DNA of 64,000 bases from Deltaproteobacteria bacterium (GCA_013151915.1 JAADHJ010000010.1:1-64000); one strand, 5' to 3'. Positions 52,757 to 61,625 are shown, counted from the first letter of the stretch. Program-made: numbers and translations. Notes: generated by a model not told the origin, from the sequence alone.

Positions 52757-53701
52757 TCAAAGCCCTCTTTTCTCGTAGGCCCTTATGACCTGCTGAACAA
52801 GCGGATGCCGGACCACATCACCTTCATCGAAGTTCACGAAGCTGATCCCTTCGATACCATGGAGAATATCCAGAACCTCGACCAGACCCGACGAGGTTCT
52901 CACGGGAAGATCGATCTGTGTGATATCCCCCGTGATGACAGCCTTGGAATCAAACCCCAGACGCGTCAGAAACATCTTCATCTGTTCGGTGGTTGTATTC
53001 TGAGCCTCATCCAGAATTACGAACGAGTCGTTCAGGGTTCGACCCCGCATGAAGGCCAGGGGGGCTATTTCGATAACACCTCGGTCGATGAGCTTCAGCG
53101 CTTTCTCGGAGCTGAGCATCTCAAACAGGGCATCGTACAACGGCCTAAGGTAGGGATTGACCTTCTCGTATATATCTCCGGGGAGAAATCCCAGTTTTTC
53201 ACCCGCCTCTACCGCAGGTCTCGCGAGAATGATCCTGCTCACTTCCTTTCTCACCAGGGAGAGCACCGCGGCGGCCATGGCCAGATATGTTTTACCGGTC
53301 CCTGCAGGCCCAACCCCGAACACGATATCATCTTCCCGTATTTTTTTGAGGTAAAGCCTCTGGTTGACACTCCTCGGCACGATGGATTTCCGGGGAGAAA
53401 TGACGATCGTCTGGGACATGAGATCCGATAGTTCAGGTTTTCCTCCACCCGCAATCTGCCCGAACAACCCCTCCAATTCTTCGTGCGTGATCCTGGTCCC
53501 CCGGTCAACAGTATCCAGAATGTCGCTGATGACCCTTCCTACCTCGTCAACTTTTTCCTCCGGACCTTCCAGGAAGACCTTCTCCCCGCGGATGCCGACG
53601 CGAACCCCGGTGAGCCTTTCGATAGTCTTCAGGTTGCTGTCCAGATCCCCGGTCAGGACACGGGCCTGGCGTTCATTATTCAGTTTAAGAGCCCTTTTCA
53701 C
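52757..53701 (-). CDS. phoH: PhoH-like ATPase
   Basis: The 314-residue protein has an N-terminal KH-like segment (about 15-70) and a RecA-like ATPase with Walker A GPAGTGKTYLA and Walker B FVILDEAQN. PhoH proteins are ATPases linked to RNA metabolism. The start is GTG at 53701 (or the TTG three bases earlier), preceded by AAGGGG. A truncated family-1 repeat lies just upstream. Confidence 0.93.
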   Translation of the reverse strand: MKRALKLNNERQARVLTGDLDSNLKTIERLTGVRVGIRGEKVFLEGPEEKVDEVGRVISDILDTVDRGTRITHEELEGLFGQIAGGGKPELSDLMSQTIVISPRKSIVPRSVNQRLYLKKIREDDIVFGVGPAGTGKTYLAMAAAVLSLVRKEVSRIILARPAVEAGEKLGFLPGDIYEKVNPYLRPLYDALFEMLSSEKALKLIDRGVIEIAPLAFMRGRTLNDSFVILDEAQNTTTEQMKMFLTRLGFDSKAVITGDITQIDLPVRTSSGLVEVLDILHGIEGISFVNFDEGDVVRHPLVQQVIRAYEKRGL

Positions 53702-53728
53702 CAATAAACCCCTTCTCCCTCAAATTCC

Positions 53729-53775
53729 GATAGGGTCGCAAAAAGTCCATTGATAACTTTGTAAAAAGTTATCAA
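53729..53775 (+). repeat. Hairpin repeat family 1, internally deleted copy
   Basis: Only the left-end signature (GATAGGGTCGCAAAAAGTCC) and the terminal hairpin remain. Hairpin E here is TTGATAACTTT/AAAGTTATCAA, while full copies have TGATGACTTC/GAAGTCATCA; the paired change keeps complementarity. The stop codon of the following gene (53772) is in its right border. Confidence 0.85.
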
Positions 53776-54974
53776 TCTTCCGGTATCCCGAAGACCAGGC
53801 CATTGTCAGTCGCCCTGACGGTGTAGGGTTGAGCAAAGGGATAGGTGAGGTCCGATGGCAAAATAAATTCACTTTGGACAAGGTCATCCGCAGTCACAGG
53901 GTAGATTCCCTTCTCAAGACGGTAGACATTCATGGCGAGATCCAGACGCGATGTCTGGGCTTCCGCGATGGATCTTTTTATAATGACGGCTTTTTCGGAT
54001 GTCAGCCTTGAGAAAAGAAGAAGGCGGTAGCCGGAAATGCTCAAGACCGAAAAGGCGATAAAGAGTACAACGGCAAACACCGCAAATGTCACGACCATGG
54101 AAAAAATCCTTTTCCCCGTTCCGGTCTTTCCCTCTTTTTCGGTGGTTCTGGGCGTTGACGCCGGTACCTTGACGGGTTTGATAAGGCCGAATCCCAGAAG
54201 GTCAACGAGGATTCTGGCGGCCTCGAACTCACCGAGAAGCGATCGGTATGCAATATCGCTAACCGTCCATCGGCCATCAAGGAGGTCAAAAACCATCTCC
54301 TGCTCGGCGGTAAGCAGGATTTTATCCCCATCATTCGGCTTAGGTTTTTCACCACCGAAAACATCGATATCGGGAATATCCTTTTCCACATGGTCACTCA
54401 TCCGAGACCTTCTAAGAATCTTATCCTCCGCACTGGCAAGCCTGGTGAACACTATATCCAATGAGGGAATCTTTCCCATGATACCCGGCCATTCATCGAC
54501 CATTCGGGCGGCCTCCATGAGTACATATTCCGCCGCCAGCGGGGTCAACAGTTGGGTATCGTAGCTGACCTTCCCTCCCTCAAAACGGTAGTTGCCGCTG
54601 GTCCACTGGAATATCTTGAAGAGAGTTTCCCTGATCTGAAAAGTCAGGACCGCTTTAAACTGTTCGGAAGTAATGTACCCCTTTTCCTGGAGGATATAGC
54701 CGAGTTTCTTCATGGTCCTTCCCTGTTCCTCAAGGACATCATCGAGCTGCGTTCGATCGATCAGGCCGGACTTGAGAAGAATATCGCCAAGCCTCTCCTT
54801 GGCGATGGTCTTTGCGGTGCCGGATTCGGCATTCACGACCTTTCCCGAGTCGAAGGTTACGGCAACGCTCTTCCCCTTGTCCTCCAGTTGGAGAATCCCC
54901 GTCTTTCTCTGATGTGAGATAAGCTGGAAGATATCTGAGAGGCCGAAATCCTTGAGAGTGCCTTTAAGCGCCAT
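53772..54974 (-). CDS. DUF4388 (PATAN) protein with membrane segment and pseudopilin-like tail
   Basis: The 400-residue protein starts with a DUF4388 domain (LKDFGLSDIFQLISHQRKTG; VTFDSGKVVNAESG), continues with a helical middle region and has one membrane segment at about 292-315 (VVTFAVFAVVLFIAFSVLSI). The roughly 80-residue C-terminus (LDLAMNVYRLEKGIYPVTADDL) resembles the beginning of the major pseudopilin GspG C-domain. Function is unknown; cytoplasmic sensing linked to a periplasmic tail is a reasonable guess. The ATG at 54974 is 4 bp after the upstream stop. The TGA stop lies in a repeat. Confidence 0.78.
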   Translation of the reverse strand: MALKGTLKDFGLSDIFQLISHQRKTGILQLEDKGKSVAVTFDSGKVVNAESGTAKTIAKERLGDILLKSGLIDRTQLDDVLEEQGRTMKKLGYILQEKGYITSEQFKAVLTFQIRETLFKIFQWTSGNYRFEGGKVSYDTQLLTPLAAEYVLMEAARMVDEWPGIMGKIPSLDIVFTRLASAEDKILRRSRMSDHVEKDIPDIDVFGGEKPKPNDGDKILLTAEQEMVFDLLDGRWTVSDIAYRSLLGEFEAARILVDLLGFGLIKPVKVPASTPRTTEKEGKTGTGKRIFSMVVTFAVFAVVLFIAFSVLSISGYRLLLFSRLTSEKAVIIKRSIAEAQTSRLDLAMNVYRLEKGIYPVTADDLVQSEFILPSDLTYPFAQPYTVRATDNGLVFGIPED

Positions 54975-54978
54975 TGCC

Positions 54979-56940
54979 CTAATCCTTCTCCAGCTTTCGG
55001 CCGACACTGTACAGGGCCGCTACGTAGTAAAGGACAAAAAGGGTAATAAACAGGATCCTGGACTCTGGTCCCGTCTGGAATACCAGGTTTGTCGTGTCCC
55101 TGTACAACCCATACCACAGGACCCACTTCATCCAGAAACATGTGGTGATGATAATCATGACCACGGACTGCCAACCGGCTCCAAGCAGGGTGTGCCCCAT
55201 CCCCGGGAAAAGGATGGTTAAAAATCTCGCAAGGAGCGCCCTTTTCCTCTTGAAGCGCATTATCTGCATCATTTTTCTGACTCTACTGGCAGGATCAACG
55301 CCGGTCCTGATCCGGAAAATCTGCCTGCACTGCGAGCAGAAGGATTCATCGCTCGACTCGCTGCATGTTGGACAGTGAAGCCTGCCGCACTGCCTGCACC
55401 GGTTGGCGGTGGCCAGTCGGCTTTCAAGCGGCCGACCGGCGAAGAGAAGAAGGGCCGCGAGAGGAAATACAAACCATGAAAACGCGAAGGGTACTTTCGG
55501 TATGATATCCGACCAGAGGCCCTCCCTCCACCTGATCCCGTCGGGATCAAGCTTAGCCGCGCCCTCAAGATATCCCATGAGGCTTCCGGAGATATCTATG
55601 GTAATCCTGCGCTTCCCTCCCGGCTGATCAGCGGCAAGACTCCCGGCGAGCTTGGGGTCCATTTCCTGGGCCTGTCGAAATTCCTTCTCACCTTCTTCCA
55701 GTTGCAGATTTTCACGAAGCGCCTGACTGAGGTTGTAGTGGATGCGAGGGTCATCGCTGTATCGGAGCGCCCTTTTGTAAAAATCAATGGAATCTGCGAA
55801 CCTCCCGGACCCCATCAGCACATTGGCCAGATTGTTAAGTATGGAGGGTGACTCCGGATCTTTTTCCAACGCCTGTCTCAGGAGGGATTCGGCCTCCCTG
55901 ACCTTTCCTCCCCGCTTGAGAACGACGGCGAGAGTGGAGAGAATCTGCACATTATCAGGATCCTGAACGCGGAGTTTGTGGAGTTCATCTATGGTCCTGA
56001 TCCCTTCTCCACTCATCTCAGCCGTGTAGACGGTAAGGCCGCTTCCTCCACCAAAAAAAGAGTTGTTCAGCGCGAGAACATGGACAAGCAACGGCAGAGA
56101 GATGAGCAGGAGAACCGCAAGGGCTACGGCCACACGTTCGCCGGAGTGGAGATGGGCCACCATCAGGAGAGCCGCCAGAATGACCCACATGATGAACGCC
56201 ATGCCGGTCAGAAGCAGAATCCCAAGAAAAACGGGGATGATGATGTACCAAACCCACTGGGGAACCCGGATCATGTGGGAAAGATCATGGGCAGCCCGCG
56301 GGAAAACGCGGATCGAAAGCAGGAAGATCGTCACGATGGATGCAACCAGCACGCTGGAAAGAATCCACAGCATCAACCCCGTAATCCATGGAAAGATGGA
56401 ACGAAAATCCTTGAAGAACGCGCCCCATCCTTCCAGAACCGTGTCGAGCGAGGCGAGGACGCGCAGACGGCTCTGCCGCCATCTGGCCTGTGCTTTCAAA
56501 AAAAACGGCGCGGGGTAATCCGGGGCGAGTTTTCCGGCGTAATCGATCAGCTCTAAGGCACTCTTATACCGGGATTGCTCCATGGCCTGGGACGCTTCCA
56601 GAAGAAGGGCCGCGGCAGGAAGATAAAGGTCAGGAATCCCGGTTTCAACACGGTAGCTGACAATTCTACCGAGGTTTTTTTTCGCCTCGCCCGGATCGCC
56701 CCTGACCGCATTCTGACGATAGGCGAACCAGTCCTTCTCCCACGGGGCGCGGACACCCACCGGAAGGGCCCCGGAAGGTCCGCCGGGGGAAACCCCCTCA
56801 CTGGCCCCCGGGGGCATATCGAGCACATCGGCCAAGGGGAAATCGACCGTCAACTCGCTTACCTCGGCAGCAGCAGCCGTCTGGGGAAAAACAGTGAAAA
56901 TGGCGAGAGCCAGGAGAAAACAGGCGGTAACCGTTCTCAA
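54979..56940 (-). CDS. TPR-repeat membrane protein with zinc ribbon
   Basis: The 653-residue protein has a signal peptide (residues 4-24), a periplasmic-type first region, four or so membrane segments at about 180-290, TPR units at about 310-440 (TLAVVLKRGGKVREAESLL, NLANVLMGSGRFADSIDFY), one membrane segment near 490, a zinc ribbon (CRQCGRLHCPTC and CSQC) and a C-terminal membrane pair. TPR regions bind partners. It starts with TTG. It lies upstream of the DUF4388 gene with a few bases between and 10 bp after the DUF1844 gene, so the three form one unit. Confidence 0.75.
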   Translation of the reverse strand: MRTVTACFLLALAIFTVFPQTAAAAEVSELTVDFPLADVLDMPPGASEGVSPGGPSGALPVGVRAPWEKDWFAYRQNAVRGDPGEAKKNLGRIVSYRVETGIPDLYLPAAALLLEASQAMEQSRYKSALELIDYAGKLAPDYPAPFFLKAQARWRQSRLRVLASLDTVLEGWGAFFKDFRSIFPWITGLMLWILSSVLVASIVTIFLLSIRVFPRAAHDLSHMIRVPQWVWYIIIPVFLGILLLTGMAFIMWVILAALLMVAHLHSGERVAVALAVLLLISLPLLVHVLALNNSFFGGGSGLTVYTAEMSGEGIRTIDELHKLRVQDPDNVQILSTLAVVLKRGGKVREAESLLRQALEKDPESPSILNNLANVLMGSGRFADSIDFYKRALRYSDDPRIHYNLSQALRENLQLEEGEKEFRQAQEMDPKLAGSLAADQPGGKRRITIDISGSLMGYLEGAAKLDPDGIRWREGLWSDIIPKVPFAFSWFVFPLAALLLFAGRPLESRLATANRCRQCGRLHCPTCSESSDESFCSQCRQIFRIRTGVDPASRVRKMMQIMRFKRKRALLARFLTILFPGMGHTLLGAGWQSVVMIIITTCFWMKWVLWYGLYRDTTNLVFQTGPESRILFITLFVLYYVAALYSVGRKLEKD

Positions 56941-56950
56941 AACGGGGATC

Positions 56951-57382
56951 TCACCCTTTCTCCTTTACGGCATTCAGGTATTTCCATTTCAGCTCAGCCG
57001 AGGCGTTCTCAAAAAATTTCCTCTCCTCCTCCTCGAGATTCCCCTTTGTCTTGTCCTTCAGAATGTCGAGGATGTCAATCGTCTGTTTCGCTGCTTCCAG
57101 ATTCTGCTCCTGCTTACCATTGATGGGATCAGGCATCTCTCCCAACTGGATAAGGGCTGAGCTGAAAAGAGAAAAGATGAAAGTGGAGAAGTCAAGTTTG
57201 GGCGCCCTGTCACCAGGCGCACTGCTCTTCCTGTCGTCGAGCTGTTTTTCTTCCGGAGCTTCAGGCGACTCCTTTGCGCTGTCCTCACCAGCGGTTTTCC
57301 CCCCGGACTCATCTTTACCTCCACGGGAAGTCCTCCGGTCCTCAACCTTAAACTTTTTTTCGCCGTCCTTTTCTTCGGACAT
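56951..57382 (-). CDS. DUF1844 family protein
   Basis: The 143-residue protein has a charged, disordered N-terminal half (rich in Lys, Glu, Ser) and a conserved DUF1844 C-terminal half (LDFSTFIFSLFSSALIQLGE, then AAKQTIDILDILKDKTKGNL). The family is widespread in deltaproteobacteria and related phyla and is uncharacterised. The ATG at 57382 follows GGAGGAG. It is the first gene of the trio with the TPR and DUF4388 proteins and has a promoter and long leader upstream. Confidence 0.85.
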   Translation of the reverse strand: MSEEKDGEKKFKVEDRRTSRGGKDESGGKTAGEDSAKESPEAPEEKQLDDRKSSAPGDRAPKLDFSTFIFSLFSSALIQLGEMPDPINGKQEQNLEAAKQTIDILDILKDKTKGNLEEEERKFFENASAELKWKYLNAVKEKG

Positions 57383-57474
57383 GGCTGCTCCTCCCATACC
57401 GGACAACCTCTAAAAAGGCGCCGGCACGCCACTCCTGTGCAGGGAGATGGTTAGCGCCGGGCACCCACCCCTCA

Positions 57475-57505
57475 CGAGGGACCATTCTCCAAGGTCCTCG
57501 TTTTT
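57475..57505 (+). terminator. Intrinsic terminator-like hairpin in the leader region
   Basis: On the plus strand CGAGG(G)ACC pairs with GGTCCTCG and is followed by TTTTT, which has the shape of a rho-independent terminator. No plus-strand gene precedes it, so either a small plus-strand RNA ends here or it forms part of the structured leader of the minus-strand DUF1844 gene. Confidence 0.45.
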
Positions 57506-57519
57506 AGAATTCGCCGTTG

Positions 57520-57549
57520 AATATACCAATTTAAACAGTATGCTTGCAA
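57520..57549 (-). promoter_or_regulatory. Candidate promoter with long leader upstream of DUF1844 gene
   Basis: On the minus strand TTGCAA (57549-57544) and TATATT (57525-57520; 5 of 6 matches to TATAAT) are spaced by 18 bases. The expected start near 57513 gives a leader of about 130 nt before the ATG at 57382. The leader can fold (GAGGACC with GGTCCCTC; CCCTC with GAGGG). No known riboswitch class was recognised. Confidence 0.5.
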
Positions 57550-57653
57550 GTACCTCTACTTCCCCTCGAGCTCCTTTAAAGTTCCCGGAATGACGTTCAT
57601 TCGGACGCGGTCCCGCCAATCATGAGATTGCCGCTCCTCGTGTCCGGCTATCC

Positions 57654-57680
57654 CTCTGGACTCTGGACTCTGGACTCTGA
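57654..57680 (+). repeat. GGACTCT heptamer run
   Basis: Four consecutive CTGGACT units. With the promoter and leader at 57383-57549 and weak family-2-like words near 57620 (GAGATTGCCGC), this is what the gene-free stretch 57383-57848 holds; no mazG promoter was clear in 57681-57848. Confidence 0.7.
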
Positions 57681-57848
57681 AGTTACCCTGAAAAGTATAG
57701 CAACTAACACCCCTGAATACCATTTTCCCGTTTTATATGATTATATCCATATTCTCCATTGTTTTCCTCACCCGTGGTTGGCATACTGACGGGAAATAGC
57801 CCGCCAGGCCGTGTGGCCGAATGATAGCCCGACAATACAGGACATCGG

Positions 57849-58658
57849 ATGAGCAACATGACAGAAAAGGAAAACCCGGCGATTAACCAACTTCAGGCGA
57901 TCATTGCACAGCTCCGCGGACCCGACGGGTGTCCATGGGACCGAAAACAGACCCCCACCTCCCTGATTCCCTACATCATCGAGGAAGCCTATGAACTGGT
58001 GGATGCCATCCAGGGAGGAGCTTCCGATAAAATTCTTGAAGAACTTGGGGACCTTCTGCTTCAGATCGTCCTCCAGGCCCAGATAGCCGGCGAGACGGGA
58101 CTTTTTAACCTTAACGATGTCGCACGCGGGATTACAGACAAGCTCATACGCAGGCATCCCCACGTCTTTGGAGGAGAAACCGCGGCAAATGATGAGGAGG
58201 CCGTCCTCCACTGGGAACGCATCAAGGCCGACAAGGAGGGCAAGGACATCCGGAAAAGGCATCACGGTACCCCTATTCTGCACAGGGCGCTGAGGCTCCA
58301 GGAACAGGCGGTGGCATACGGTTTCGATTGGGAGGAAGTTTCCCAGCTTTTCGGAAAACTCGACGAGGAGATCGGGGAGATTCGGACCGCCCTGAGGTCC
58401 GAGGACAAGAAGGCCGTAACAGAAGAGGTCGGGGACCTTCTCTTCATGGCCGTTAACCTGGCCCGCTTCCTGGAAATTCACCCCGAAGAGGCCCTTGAAG
58501 GATCCATCGAAAAATTTCAGCGGAGGTTTAAGGTGATGGAGAAGATGGCATTGGAGAAAAACCGGCCGCTTAACGGCATGAACATTGAGGAGATGGAAAG
58601 GTTCTGGCAGACGGCCAAGAACCGGGAGAAAAGGCACAACGGACCCGCCGAATCCTAA
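57849..58658 (+). CDS. mazG: Nucleoside triphosphate pyrophosphohydrolase MazG
   Basis: The 269-residue protein has two MazG domains: the first with GPDGCPWDRKQTPTSL and EEAYELVDAI, the second with EEVGDLLFMAVNLARF. It hydrolyses NTPs to NMP and pyrophosphate, with roles in nucleotide-pool cleaning and in ppGpp control. Length is normal. It is on the plus strand and pairs with the chalcone-isomerase-like gene 11 bp downstream. Confidence 0.94.
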   Translation: MSNMTEKENPAINQLQAIIAQLRGPDGCPWDRKQTPTSLIPYIIEEAYELVDAIQGGASDKILEELGDLLLQIVLQAQIAGETGLFNLNDVARGITDKLIRRHPHVFGGETAANDEEAVLHWERIKADKEGKDIRKRHHGTPILHRALRLQEQAVAYGFDWEEVSQLFGKLDEEIGEIRTALRSEDKKAVTEEVGDLLFMAVNLARFLEIHPEEALEGSIEKFQRRFKVMEKMALEKNRPLNGMNIEEMERFWQTAKNREKRHNGPAES

Positions 58659-58669
58659 GGAGGAGCCAC

Positions 58670-59257
58670 ATGCGCTATCGAACCGCTGTTTTTATTCTCG
58701 CCACCCTTTGCCTCGCGGTGATTGCAACGGCGGTCATTTCCGGAACGTCAACGGCCGCCGAACTGGCGGGCATTTCAATGCCCGATTCCATAAATATTTC
58801 CGGGGAAAATTGCGTCCTCGTCGGTCAAGGTCTGAGGAAAGTGCTGTTTATAAAAATCTACGTTTCCGGCCTGTACATGGCAACTCCCCTTCACCAGGCC
58901 GACGCGGTGATCAACTCGAATCAGATCAAACGTCTGGTTGTCCACTGGAAGTATAAAAACGTCAGTGCGAAAAAACTCCAGAAGGAATACAGGGAAAAAC
59001 TCGAGGAAAACACTCCCGACCGATCGGAGGAGCTGAACCGCAAGATCGATCATTTTATCTCCCTTTTCACCAAACCTGCTGTTAAGAACGATCAATTCAT
59101 CTACACTTACGAACCCGGCAAGGGCACATCGATATCCCTGTCGGGGGAAAATAAAGGACTCATCGAGGGGGAGGATTTCATGAAGGCTCTCTTCAAGGTG
59201 TGGTTCGGAGAAAAACCCTTCGATAAAAACCTGAAGAAGGGTCTGCTTGGGGGGTGA
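58670..59257 (+). CDS. Periplasmic chalcone isomerase-like protein (Chalcone_3)
   Basis: The 195-residue protein has a signal peptide (hydrophobic residues 5-24) and a chalcone isomerase-like fold (CVLVGQGLRKVLFIKIYVSGLYM, and the C-terminal GLIEGEDFMKALFKVWFG). Bacterial members are periplasmic and of unknown function; they are not true flavonoid enzymes. The ATG follows AGGAGG. A strong 8 bp stem-loop starts at the stop codon (59257-59276), without a T-tract. Confidence 0.85.
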   Translation: MRYRTAVFILATLCLAVIATAVISGTSTAAELAGISMPDSINISGENCVLVGQGLRKVLFIKIYVSGLYMATPLHQADAVINSNQIKRLVVHWKYKNVSAKKLQKEYREKLEENTPDRSEELNRKIDHFISLFTKPAVKNDQFIYTYEPGKGTSISLSGENKGLIEGEDFMKALFKVWFGEKPFDKNLKKGLLGG

Positions 59258-59276
59258 ACGTCCCTTACGGGACGTT
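59257..59276 (+). terminator. Stem-loop after the mazG operon (no T-tract)
   Basis: AACGTCCC-TTAC-GGGACGTT is a perfect 8 bp inverted repeat right at the end of the chalcone-isomerase-like gene. The run of T residues of a classical terminator is missing, so it may instead protect the 3' end or need another factor. Confidence 0.45.
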
Positions 59277-59280
59277 GTAT

Positions 59281-59332
59281 GAGTCCAGAGTCGCGGAGTT
59301 GCGGAGTCCAGAGTTCAGAGTCGCGGAGTCCA
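59281..59332 (+). repeat. AGTCCAGAG/GAGTCGCGG heptamer-type array
   Basis: Units AGTCCAG, AGTCGCG, GAGTTGCG and AGTTCAG follow each other. It lies directly against a radical SAM gene remnant (59328-59462), so the array sits where that gene was broken. Confidence 0.65.
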
Positions 59333-59462
59333 TCCCGTAGATGAACATGCCATGGAGATCGATGTCGGCTTTGCGGATGATGCGAGCGGCCTGGGTCATC
59401 TCAACTAATGACTGGGTTTTGTTTATTTCCCTCAGGGCATCCGGGTAAAGGCCGTAAGCCAT
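59328..59462 (-). pseudogene. Remnant of a B12-binding radical SAM protein
   Basis: The minus strand encodes about 45 residues of which roughly 36 (LREINKTQSLVEMTQAAR, IIRKADIDLHGMFIYGMD) match the region following the iron-sulfur core in B12-dependent radical SAM enzymes (typical pattern KxQS...I...GI.VHGMFIFG.D). No radical SAM CxxxCxxC cluster or B12 domain is present, and the frame ends in heptamer repeats. I read this as a gene fragment left by deletion. Confidence 0.6.
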
Positions 59463-59510
59463 AGGCTGCAGGCGTTAAATGCCCTAACGTCCATTCGCCC
59501 CGTAGCCCTA

Positions 59511-61298
59511 CTAATGCAGTTCAGTCCCGGCCTCCCTGTACTCTCTGAAGGTTATCTGGAACGTCGTCCCATTTTCCCGGTGGATCTCTATGCGGCCTCC
59601 CAGGAGTTCAACGAGTGTCCTGACCAGATTAATGCCCAGGGTGTTGAAACTGCCCAGATCCTTGCCCGCCGGCATCCCGGACCCGTTATCGGCCACCGTC
59701 AGGACATACCCGGTTCCCTCGGACCCGTGGAATCCGATCCTCACCTCTCCGTCCTGCCTCCCCGAAAAGGCATGCTTATAGGCATTGGTGATCAGCTCGT
59801 TGATAATAAGTCCGGCGGGGATGGCGGTATCAATAACAAGGTCGACCTTTTCCAGATCAAAGATGAATTCGATATTCTCTTTTCGCTGTCCGTAGGATGA
59901 AGATATGTTTCCGGCGAGACTGCGCACGTAATCCGCAAAATTGATCCGGCCGAGATCCCGGTTCCTGTAGAGATTCTCATGGATCAGGGCCATGCTCATC
60001 ACCCGAGTTTCACTCTCACGGTAAAGTTCCTTGGCCTTTTCGTCCTCCGCATGCCGCCCCTGCAGGTTGAGAAGCCCCGAGACCATCTGGAGATTATTTT
60101 TCACCCGGTGATGTATTTCCTTAAGAAGAATCTCCTTCTCCTGGAGGAGCGTGTGAAGATTCGCCTCAACCTTCCTGCGTTCCGCCATCTCCTTTTTCAG
60201 CTCAATATTGGAGCGGGAAAGCTCAGACAAAAGACCCTCGACTTTATGGGCGTGTCGCATGGTGGTCCACAGGAAACCGCACAGCAGACCGATGAAAATC
60301 AGTCCACCGGTCAGGACCAAAAAACCCCTGTCGGAATTCATCCCGTAACGCCCGGAAGTCCTATAGAACAGGACGGACCATGCGCGTCCCGGCACACTCA
60401 GGTTCGTTCGATAATTAACACCCTGGAGGATGGCCTCCGGAACCCCGTGAAAAGGTTCAGGTTCTGAAACTTCGCGGGTTTCGTCATAATGATAAAGAAA
60501 CCTCCGGCCGGGTGGCGCTGAATCATCAAACAGATAGAACCCGATTCCTTCCATATCCCTGTCCTTAAGGGACTCAACCACCAGGTTGGAGACAGTGAAG
60601 ACCCCAAGGGCGAAACCCTGCAGGCCCGACATCGGGCCTCCGGGAGTGGTCGGGGAAACGACCCTGCGGTATATGGGCCGAAAAATCAGAAATCCATAAC
60701 GATCTCCCCTCCCCTGCACAAGGGCTATCCTGCCGGAGGATATTGCCGCTCCTGTCTCAATCGACTTTCTGATGGATTCCAGACGGGTAGGATCCGATCC
60801 GAGATCGAACCCGAGGGCCGTCTCGTTTCCCTGGAGAGGTTCCACATAATACGCAGGAAAATACCACGGCCTTCGGCCGGCTCTTCTCATAACACTTCGG
60901 CTTTTCCGCTCGGTGAACTGAAAATCGTTCATTCCATCCGCACGGGCCTCTTCCTCATATTCAGCTCTGTCTTTGTCCGCCACAGCCGGTATCCACTCCA
61001 GGGCCAGGATCTGGGCATGGCGGAACAGGGGAGTTGCCACAAACCTCCTGAATTCATCCCTTTCCACAAAAACGGAGGCGTTAAAGAAACCCGCAATCGA
61101 CTCGACTACTTCGGTGGATAGATCAATCTGGCTCTGAAGATCCGTGGCATAGTTTTCCATCTCTCTTTCGAAAACGGCCGTCGTCAGAACCCGCTCGTTT
61201 TCCCTGACAATTCCATGGATGATCAGCAACAGAACGACGCTCAGGACGAGGACGGATAACGCATAGAGATACCGTCGGCGGAACAGTCGGACGAACAT
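59511..61298 (-). CDS. CHASE-domain sensor histidine kinase (HisKA_2 type)
   Basis: The 595-residue protein has membrane segments near residues 10-28 and 310-330 enclosing a CHASE extracytoplasmic domain (ILALEWIPAV; GFDLGSDPTRLESIRKS; GFLIFRPIYR). Then come a short coiled coil, a HisKA_2 domain (LLKEIHHRVKNNLQMVSGLLNLQ, phosphorylatable His) and an HATPase domain (LIINELITNAYKHAF; DNGSGMP). CHASE domains sense small ligands in plants and bacteria. The ATG at 61298 lies after GGGG; earlier in-frame starts are unlikely. No paired output regulator is adjacent except the receiver-PilZ protein 385 bp upstream. Confidence 0.88.
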   Translation of the reverse strand: MFVRLFRRRYLYALSVLVLSVVLLLIIHGIVRENERVLTTAVFEREMENYATDLQSQIDLSTEVVESIAGFFNASVFVERDEFRRFVATPLFRHAQILALEWIPAVADKDRAEYEEEARADGMNDFQFTERKSRSVMRRAGRRPWYFPAYYVEPLQGNETALGFDLGSDPTRLESIRKSIETGAAISSGRIALVQGRGDRYGFLIFRPIYRRVVSPTTPGGPMSGLQGFALGVFTVSNLVVESLKDRDMEGIGFYLFDDSAPPGRRFLYHYDETREVSEPEPFHGVPEAILQGVNYRTNLSVPGRAWSVLFYRTSGRYGMNSDRGFLVLTGGLIFIGLLCGFLWTTMRHAHKVEGLLSELSRSNIELKKEMAERRKVEANLHTLLQEKEILLKEIHHRVKNNLQMVSGLLNLQGRHAEDEKAKELYRESETRVMSMALIHENLYRNRDLGRINFADYVRSLAGNISSSYGQRKENIEFIFDLEKVDLVIDTAIPAGLIINELITNAYKHAFSGRQDGEVRIGFHGSEGTGYVLTVADNGSGMPAGKDLGSFNTLGINLVRTLVELLGGRIEIHRENGTTFQITFREYREAGTELH

Positions 61299-61494
61299 GG
61301 CCTTTTCCCCATTACTGGCTTTCCGGCACAAGGGTACTTGGGGCTGTACGCTCCGCGCACATCCAAATTCCCCCGGTTTGAACATGGAGATATTACAACA
61401 GAAGGTCTTTGTTTCGCAACTTAACGAAAAATATGGCTACCCTGGGAGTCTGGGTGGGATTCTCCGACGAATCTGTGATCCGGCATGGAAAGAC
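61299..61494. other. Gene-free stretch upstream of the CHASE kinase
   Basis: The interval 61299-61682 holds no gene. Its middle is the family-1 repeat at 61495-61625. In 61299-61494 and 61626-61682 I see only a GC-rich leader and an A/G-rich tract; no clear promoter. Confidence 0.5.
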
Positions 61495-61625
61495 GATGAC
61501 TTCGCAAGAAGTCATCAACGCGCCCACCGAAGGGCGCGCAAATCGAAGATTTGTGAGGAAAGTGAAAATGACACTTTTCGCTTTCCGTAAGTAACAAAAC
61601 CATTAATGGACTTTTTACTGCCCTA
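61495..61625 (-). repeat. Hairpin repeat family 1, full copy
   Basis: On the plus strand it runs GATGACTTCGCAAGAAGTCATC, then GCGCCC/GGGCGC, AAATCGAAGATTTG, the GAAAATGACACTTTTCGCTTTCC block, and GGACTTTTTAC. The signature at its far end is slightly changed (GGCAGTAAAAAGTCC on the minus strand). It lies between the CHASE kinase and the receiver-PilZ gene. Confidence 0.9.

Noticed and set aside
57383-57513. 6S RNA, SRP RNA or a named riboswitch in the DUF1844 leader
   Set aside because: I could not match core motifs of these RNAs; only promoter and hairpins are supported.
59265-59462. Complete 65-residue gene on the minus strand
   Set aside because: Only the middle part matches a protein family, and the rest is heptamer repeat; it reads better as a remnant.
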